From CAXMST01 sp964196325 (GTDB lineage: Bacteria > Actinomycetota > Thermoleophilia > Solirubrobacterales > 70-9): a stretch of 64,000 bases of DNA. The position numbers and the translations under genes were made by a program. The notes under the pieces are model-generated. The model saw nothing but the letters and a program-made list of their open reading frames with translations, did not search any database and was not told the origin of the DNA. How positions within the stretch are numbered: the stretch's first letter is position 1; each line of letters starts with the position of its first letter. Where the stretch lies: assembly GCA_964196325.1 (NCBI GenBank), contig CAXMST010000099.1, positions 5,048 through 69,047 on the forward strand, written 5' to 3'. This document shows positions 59,155-64,000 of this stretch, piece by piece.

Positions 59155-61722
59155 ATGGAGGGTTCGAGCGAGCTGCTTTCCGGCGGCAACATCGAGGAGC
59201 GCGAGTTGATCACCGAGATGCGTTCGTCGTATCTCGACTACGCAATGAGCGTGATCGTCGGGCGCGCGCTGCCCGACGTGCGCGACGGGCTCAAGCCGGT
59301 CCACCGCCGGGTCCTGTACGCGATGCAGGATCTCGGTCTGCAGCCGACCCGCGCCTACCGCAAATGCGCCTACATCGTCGGCGACGTGATGGGCAAGTAC
59401 CACCCGCACGGCGATAGCGCGATCTACGATGCGCTTGTGCGAATGGCGCAGGAGTTCAGCCTGCGCTACCCACTGGTCGACGGGCAGGGCAACTTTGGCT
59501 CAATCGATGACGACCCGGCCGCAGCGATGCGGTACACCGAGGCGCGTCTGACTCGGCTCGCGACGGAGATGCTGCGGGACATCGAGTCGGAGACCGTCGA
59601 TTTCGTCCCCAACTACGACGAGTCGAGTACCGAGCCGAGGGTGCTGCCCGCTCGCTTTCCGAATCTTTTGGTCAACGGCTCATCGGGGATCGCGGTTGGG
59701 ATGGCAACCAACATCCCGCCTCACAACCTGCGCGAGGTGACCGCCGCCGTCAACGCCTACCTCGATGATCCCGCGATCGACACCGAGGGCCTGATGCAGC
59801 ACGTCACCGGCCCCGATTTTCCCGGCGGCGGCCTGATCATGGGCTCGGAGGGAATCCGCGAGGCCTATCGCTCGGGCCGCGGCAGCGTCCGCGTCCGCGC
59901 GCGCGTCCACATCGAACCGCTCAGGGCGGGCAAGGAGGCGATCATCGTCACCGAGCTCCCCTTCATGGTCAAGAAGGGTGGAGACGGTGGCCTGATCCAG
60001 AAGATCGCCGACCTCGTTCGCGACAAGAAGATCTCCGAGATATCTGATCTTCGGGATGAATCCGACCGCTCCGGAATGCGGCTGGTGATCGAGTGCAAGC
60101 GCGATGCGATGCCTCGGATCGTGCTCAACAAGCTCTACAAGCACTCGCAGATGCAGGCGACCTTCGGCGTCAACGCGGTGGCGCTGGTCGACAACGTGCC
60201 AAAGACGCTCTCGCTGCGTGACCTGATCCGCCACTACGTTGCCCACCAGCGGGATGTCGTCACCCGACGGACCCAGTACAGGCTGCGGCAGGCCGAGGCA
60301 AGGGCGCATGTGCTCGAGGGTCTGCTCGTCGCACTGGACAACCTCGACGCGGTGATCGCGTTGATCCGCGCTTCCGCCGACGCCGACGCCGCGCGGTCCG
60401 GGCTCATGGAGCAGTTCGGCCTCTCGGAGATCCAGGCCCAGGCGATCCTCGACATGCGGCTACAGAGACTCACGGCGCTGGAGACGGACAAGGTCCGGGC
60501 CGAGCACGGCGAGTTGATGGCCAAGATCAAGGAGCTGCGCACGATTCTTGGCGAGGAGAGCCTGATCGACGGCCTGATCCGCGATGAGCTGGCCGAGGTC
60601 GCCGAGCGCTACGGAGACGAGCGCAGGACCGAGATCGCCCTGGCTGAGGGCGAGGTCGATATCGAGGACATGATCGCCGACCAGCAGATGGTGATCTCGC
60701 TGACCGCCTCGGGCTACGCCAAGCGGCTGCCGTTGGCCACCTACCGCCAGCAGCACCGCGGCGGCAAGGGCGTGACCGGCATGGACCTCAAGGAGGGGGA
60801 CTACATCGAGCACCTCCACATCTGCTCGACGCACGACTTCCTGCTGTTCTTCACCAACCGCGGCAAGGTCTATCGCCTCAAGGTCTACGAGCTGCCGGAG
60901 GGGTCGCGAACCGCGCGCGGTAAGGCTCTGGTCAACGTGCTTCCGCTCAACGACGGCGAGCGGGTAATGGCCGTGATCCCCACCCGTGATTTCAGTGAGG
61001 GCAAGTACCTGGCCTTCGCGACGGCCAAGGGACTGGTCAAGAAGACCGAGTTCCCGAAGTACAACACCCCGATTCGCGCCGACGGGATCATCGCGATCAA
61101 GGTTCGCGAGGACGACGAGCTTGTCCAGGTGAGGCTCACCAACGGTGACGAGGACCTGCTGCTGATCTCACGCTCGGGCCATGCCTCGCGGTTCAGCGAA
61201 TCGGCCGTGCGCTCGATGGGCCGTGACACCTCAGGGGTCAAGGGCATGAACGTCTCGGCCAAGATCGACGGCGAGGAGAACCGGGTGCTCGCGATGGACG
61301 TGGCCCGTGAGGACACCGAGCTGTTCGTGGTGACCGAGAATGGCTACGGAAAGCGCACGGCGATCGTCGAGTACCCGGTCAAGGGGCGCGGTACCAAGGG
61401 CGTGCTGACCGCGAAGCTGACTGAGAAGAAAGGCGGCCTGGCCGGCGCCCTGATCGTGCGCGAGCACGAGCAACTCCTGTTCATCTCCCAGAACGGGATG
61501 GTTCAGCGGACCTCGGCGAAGGGGATCTCGCAGATGGGCCGGGCCACGCAGGGCGTGCGCGTGATGAACATGAAGGACGAGGATCGGATCAGCGCCCTCG
61601 CCCTGGTCGTGGAGGACGAGATCGAGATCGAGCTCGAGACTGATCCGGAGCTGCCCGCGGACGAGAACGGCGCCGCACCGGACGCTCCCTCAGCGGGGCT
61701 TGGAGATGAGTCACCCGAGTAG
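59155..61722 (+). CDS. gyrA: DNA gyrase subunit A
   Basis: The 855-aa subunit has the quinolone-resistance region KYHPHGDSAIYDALVRMAQEF, the catalytic Tyr in AAMRYTEARLT, the winged-helix domain, and a C-terminal beta-pinwheel with the GyrA-box variant QHRGGKG. With GyrB it introduces negative supercoils. The C-terminal tail is acidic (ELETDPELPADENGA). ATG at 59155. Confidence 0.97.
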   Translation: MEGSSELLSGGNIEERELITEMRSSYLDYAMSVIVGRALPDVRDGLKPVHRRVLYAMQDLGLQPTRAYRKCAYIVGDVMGKYHPHGDSAIYDALVRMAQEFSLRYPLVDGQGNFGSIDDDPAAAMRYTEARLTRLATEMLRDIESETVDFVPNYDESSTEPRVLPARFPNLLVNGSSGIAVGMATNIPPHNLREVTAAVNAYLDDPAIDTEGLMQHVTGPDFPGGGLIMGSEGIREAYRSGRGSVRVRARVHIEPLRAGKEAIIVTELPFMVKKGGDGGLIQKIADLVRDKKISEISDLRDESDRSGMRLVIECKRDAMPRIVLNKLYKHSQMQATFGVNAVALVDNVPKTLSLRDLIRHYVAHQRDVVTRRTQYRLRQAEARAHVLEGLLVALDNLDAVIALIRASADADAARSGLMEQFGLSEIQAQAILDMRLQRLTALETDKVRAEHGELMAKIKELRTILGEESLIDGLIRDELAEVAERYGDERRTEIALAEGEVDIEDMIADQQMVISLTASGYAKRLPLATYRQQHRGGKGVTGMDLKEGDYIEHLHICSTHDFLLFFTNRGKVYRLKVYELPEGSRTARGKALVNVLPLNDGERVMAVIPTRDFSEGKYLAFATAKGLVKKTEFPKYNTPIRADGIIAIKVREDDELVQVRLTNGDEDLLLISRSGHASRFSESAVRSMGRDTSGVKGMNVSAKIDGEENRVLAMDVAREDTELFVVTENGYGKRTAIVEYPVKGRGTKGVLTAKLTEKKGGLAGALIVREHEQLLFISQNGMVQRTSAKGISQMGRATQGVRVMNMKDEDRISALALVVEDEIEIELETDPELPADENGAAPDAPSAGLGDESPE

Positions 61723-61810
61723 ACCTCGCCGGCCGGCCGGCCCTGCTCGGTTCGGGGCAAGCAGGGGGCCGACGGGCCGACTGCCGGGTCTGATTCAATC
61801 GGAGGACCAG

Positions 61811-61826
61811 AGAAAGGAGGTGGTCC
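61811..61826 (+). promoter_or_regulatory. Extended Shine-Dalgarno AGAAAGGAGGTGGTCC
   Basis: The 16-nt sequence is complementary (one G-U wobble) to the whole conserved 3' tail of bacterial 16S rRNA, far longer than a normal ribosome-binding site. It ends 3 nt before a TTG start codon of a 14-aa frame. Confidence 0.6.
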
Positions 61827-61829
61827 TAG

Positions 61830-61874
61830 TTGAGTGAGTTGATTTTCGGGACTCTGGAGGTGATGGGCCGCTAG
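61830..61874 (+). CDS. 14-aa mini-ORF (MSELIFGTLEVMGR)
   Basis: A TTG-started 14-codon frame directly follows the extended SD sequence and ends TAG. It is followed by GC-rich hairpin-forming DNA and then a strong terminator at 61988. A short leader or regulatory peptide is possible, as is a ribosome-trapping RNA in which the peptide is incidental. I recognise no family. Confidence 0.4.
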   Translation: MSELIFGTLEVMGR

Positions 61875-61987
61875 GCGGCTGCGGGCCGCCCGGCGAATAC
61901 CCCCCGGGCACCGGCGAGACAGCGTGGTTGGGAGCAGTCCCGCTCGACCATCGATAGCGCAGTTTCGTTGACCGACCGCACCACGGC

Positions 61988-62028
61988 GAGGCCGCCGCTC
62001 CATCCGGGGCGGCGGCCTCGTCGCTTTT
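61988..62028 (+). terminator. Strong rho-independent terminator
   Basis: GAGGCCGCCGC (61988-61998) pairs perfectly over 11 bp with GCGGCGGCCTC (62009-62019), with a 10-nt loop, then GTCGCTTTTA. It would end transcription of gyrBA and/or of the mini-ORF transcript. Confidence 0.75.
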
Positions 62029-62088
62029 ACCGGTTGCCTCCGCGCCGGCCCCGGCTTCGCGTTCGGCTTCTGGGGCTCGGGTCCAGCC

Positions 62089-63504
62089 TCAGAGCCGCTT
62101 CAGCGCTGAGCGGGCGGCGTTGTGGCCGCCCATTCCGTGCACGCCGGCACCCGGAGGCGTCGCGGCGGAGCAGATGTAGACACCGGGGATCCCCGTCGCG
62201 TAGGGGTCGAGCGCCAACCGCGGCCGGATTCCGAGCTGCACGGGGCCGTTCGCGCCGGTGATGATGTCGCCGCCGATGTAGTTCGCGTTGTAGGCCGCGA
62301 ACTCGCCCGCCTTGCGGCTGACGCTCGCAACGACCCGCTCCCGCAGCCCGGGCGCGAAGCGCTCGATCTGGGCCAGGATCGCTTCGGTGGCGTCGCCGCC
62401 GTAGCCGGAGGGCACGTGGGCGTAGGCCCAGATCGGGTGCAGATCGGGCTCACCGGCGGAGCGGCTGGGATCGGCGAGGTACTGCTGCCCGACGAGGACG
62501 AAGGGCCGCTCCGGCATCCGCCCGCGGTTGATCTCCCGCTCGGCCCCGACCAGCTCTGCCAACTCCCCGATCACGTGCACCGTGCCGGCCTTGCGAGCGG
62601 CTTCGTTGCTCCAGGGCACCCCTCCCTGGACCGCAAGGTCGAGCTTGAACGCGCCGGGACCGTGCTTGTAGCGGCGGTAGGCCCGGGCCACCCGGGCCGG
62701 TAGGGCCTCGCCCGCGATCGCGGCGACGCCGGCCGGTGCGAGATCGAGCAGGACCACGTCGGGGTCCCCGAGCTCCTCCAGCGAACGGACGCGAACGCCG
62801 GTCTCGATAACCCCCCCTCGGGAGCGCAACGAGGCGGCGAGGGCGTCGGTGATCGCCCGGGAGCCGCCCTTGGCTACCGGCCAGCCGCTGTGGTGGCCGG
62901 CACTGATCAGCGCCATTCCGACGGCCGAGCTCATCGGTCGGTTGAGTGGGCTGAAAGCGTGCGCGGCGACGCCGCCGAATAGCGCCTTGGCCTCCGGGGT
63001 GCGGAAGCCGCGGGTCAGCCAGGTCGCGGGTGCGGCCGCGGGGATTCCGAAGCGCGCCAACCGCAGCGGGTGCCGCGGCAGGTGCAGAAGCGGCTCGACG
63101 AGCTCATCGTTGAGCGCCTCGAAGCCGCTGGACGGGCCGGCGAAGAGGCGCCCCCAGCGACTGCCGTCGGGGCCCAGCCCAGCGACCGTCGCCGGCAGCG
63201 AGCGGACCATCACGCCGGCGCGCCCGTCGTCGAGAGGGTGCGCCAGGTCAACCTCGGGAAGGCACCACTCGAGCCCGTGCCGCTCGAGCCCGAGCGAGCT
63301 CAGGAACGGCGAACACATCGCCATCGGGTGCACGGCTGAGCAGTGGTCGTGCAGCAGCCCGGGAACGGTCAGCTCGCTGGTCCGGGTACCGCCCCCGATC
63401 GTCTCCTCGGCCTCGAGCACATTGACCGAGAGGCCGGCCTGCGCGAGCGCGACCGCCCCGGCCAGCCCGTTGGGGCCCGAGCCGACAACTACGGCGTCGC
63501 TCAT
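62089..63504 (-). CDS. FAD-dependent oxidoreductase, phytoene desaturase (CrtI)-like
   Basis: The 471-aa protein has the N-terminal FAD motif VVVGSGPNGLAGAVALAQAGLSVNVLEAEETIGGGTRT and the C-terminal family motif PGVYICSAATPPGAGVHGMGGHNAA. This is the CrtI/carotenoid-oxidoreductase-like or PYROXD2 group. No carotenoid genes are near, so the substrate is unclear. It lies 18 bp after an upstream minus-strand gene and is probably in its operon. Confidence 0.85.
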   Translation of the reverse strand: MSDAVVVGSGPNGLAGAVALAQAGLSVNVLEAEETIGGGTRTSELTVPGLLHDHCSAVHPMAMCSPFLSSLGLERHGLEWCLPEVDLAHPLDDGRAGVMVRSLPATVAGLGPDGSRWGRLFAGPSSGFEALNDELVEPLLHLPRHPLRLARFGIPAAAPATWLTRGFRTPEAKALFGGVAAHAFSPLNRPMSSAVGMALISAGHHSGWPVAKGGSRAITDALAASLRSRGGVIETGVRVRSLEELGDPDVVLLDLAPAGVAAIAGEALPARVARAYRRYKHGPGAFKLDLAVQGGVPWSNEAARKAGTVHVIGELAELVGAEREINRGRMPERPFVLVGQQYLADPSRSAGEPDLHPIWAYAHVPSGYGGDATEAILAQIERFAPGLRERVVASVSRKAGEFAAYNANYIGGDIITGANGPVQLGIRPRLALDPYATGIPGVYICSAATPPGAGVHGMGGHNAARSALKRL

Positions 63505-63522
63505 CGCGCCGCGCTCGGCCGT

Positions 63523-64000
63523 TCAGGCCGGCGTCGGAGTGCCCTCAGCCGACTCGTCGGCGACCTCCGCGCTGGGCGCCCGGTAGGTGACCTCGACCGG
63601 GAAGTTGCCCCAGTTCTCATCGAGCCAGGGTAGGCGCTCGCGCATGTCCGCGACGTTGACCCAGCCCTCCTCGAGCAGGCCGACCTGCGCGTCGAAGATC
63701 CGGTACTTCTGCCGCTGGATCTGGACCGGCTGCGACTCCAGCGTGATGATCCGGAGGTCGCCCTCGTCGAGATCGAGCTGCTCCTGGACCGCTGCGAGCA
63801 GCTGCTCGTTGTGGAAGTGGCCGTCGCCGAAGTTCCAGCCGATCGTCGAGCCGGCCGTGAACTCTCCCTCCCTGATCGCGTAGTCGGCGACGTCGGGGAC
63901 GGCCCGCGGCAGGAGGCCGTTCAGGGCGCGGCCGTGGCTGTGCATCGCCCGGAACGCGAGACCCTTGTAGAGCATCAGCTCGGCGGTGTCGCGGTCGTAA
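63523..64000 (-). CDS. Uncharacterised protein, partial (N-terminus beyond window)
   Basis: The frame is open to the right edge; 158 residues are visible, including YKGLAFRAMHSHGRALNGLLP and TLESQPVQIQRQKYRIFDAQVGLLEEGWVNVADMR. I recognise no family. It ends with an acidic, Pro/Thr tail (VADESAEGTPTPA). It lies 18 bp upstream of the CrtI-like gene on the same strand. Confidence 0.6.
   Translation of the reverse strand, partial: YDRDTAELMLYKGLAFRAMHSHGRALNGLLPRAVPDVADYAIREGEFTAGSTIGWNFGDGHFHNEQLLAAVQEQLDLDEGDLRIITLESQPVQIQRQKYRIFDAQVGLLEEGWVNVADMRERLPWLDENWGNFPVEVTYRAPSAEVADESAEGTPTPA

Noticed and set aside
61968..62261. In-frame continuation after the mini-ORF stop as stop-codon readthrough
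   Set aside because: The open frame continues through the terminator and into antisense of the CrtI-like gene; such long frames are expected by chance at this GC content.

Overview
The window is chromosomal DNA from a high-GC bacterium with one contiguous, gene-dense layout and no insertion sequence, prophage or CRISPR array. The replication-origin block (rpmH, rnpA, yidD, yidC, jag, rsmG, parA, parB on the minus strand; dnaA, dnaN, recF, dciA-like DUF721, gyrB, gyrA on the plus strand), an actinobacterial-type DUF151 nuclease, a DtxR/IdeR-type regulator, a QcrABC menaquinol-cytochrome c reductase and frequent GTG/TTG starts suggest an actinobacterium. Class Thermoleophilia (Solirubrobacterales-like) is my best guess. 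It is an inference from gene content, since no rRNA is present to test it.

Layout. 1-10 kb: end of a flavin amine oxidase; a CcdA/TlpA thiol-redox pair; a flavoprotein disulfide-reductase homologue; a DUF3179 lipoprotein; an ECF sigma factor bracketed by two zinc-finger anti-sigma proteins and followed by a methyltransferase; an FG-GAP/UnbV secreted protein; a peroxiredoxin-like protein; and a small degraded lipoprotein locus. 10-21 kb: tRNA-Phe, LOG-family and SHOCT proteins, a DUF1998 helicase, a divergent FolP, a HAD phosphatase, an FMN-dependent hydroxyacid oxidase with cytochrome bd oxidase (cydAB), an SDR and a DtxR-type regulator. 21-31 kb: an operon of sucC, sucD and an aminotransferase; RibD-type reductase; nucleotide-sugar dehydrogenase; tRNA-Lys; tatC/tatA; dcd.

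31-39.4 kb is a nine-gene minus-strand run: hemB, a fused siroheme-decarboxylase-like protein, hemL, an uncharacterised protein, qcrA, qcrB, qcrC, menG and a polyprenyl diphosphate synthase. It joins tetrapyrrole synthesis, menaquinone synthesis and the quinol-oxidising complex in one unit. 39.5-47.6 kb: an ABC exporter, YmdB phosphodiesterase, a surface-glycan-like set (GT87-like transferase, GtrA, phosphodiesterase), DUF4126-like and DUF151 proteins, and tRNA-Ile.

47.6-61.7 kb is the origin region. Gene polarity flips between rpmH (minus) and dnaA (plus), which places oriC at 52.2-53.9 kb. A DnaA box lies between dnaA and dnaN and a parS-like site lies within yidD. After gyrA comes a tiny ORF with a Shine-Dalgarno sequence that could pair with about 16 nt of the 16S rRNA tail, followed by a strong terminator. 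The window ends with a CrtI-like oxidoreductase and a partial unknown gene.

The most interesting points are the fused Ahb/Nir-type protein inside a heme/bc-complex operon, the near-perfect 28-bp palindrome upstream of an unknown 72-aa gene, the anti-SD-complementary mini-ORF after gyrA, the twin anti-sigma factors flanking one sigma factor, and a GyrB with a long TOPRIM insertion.
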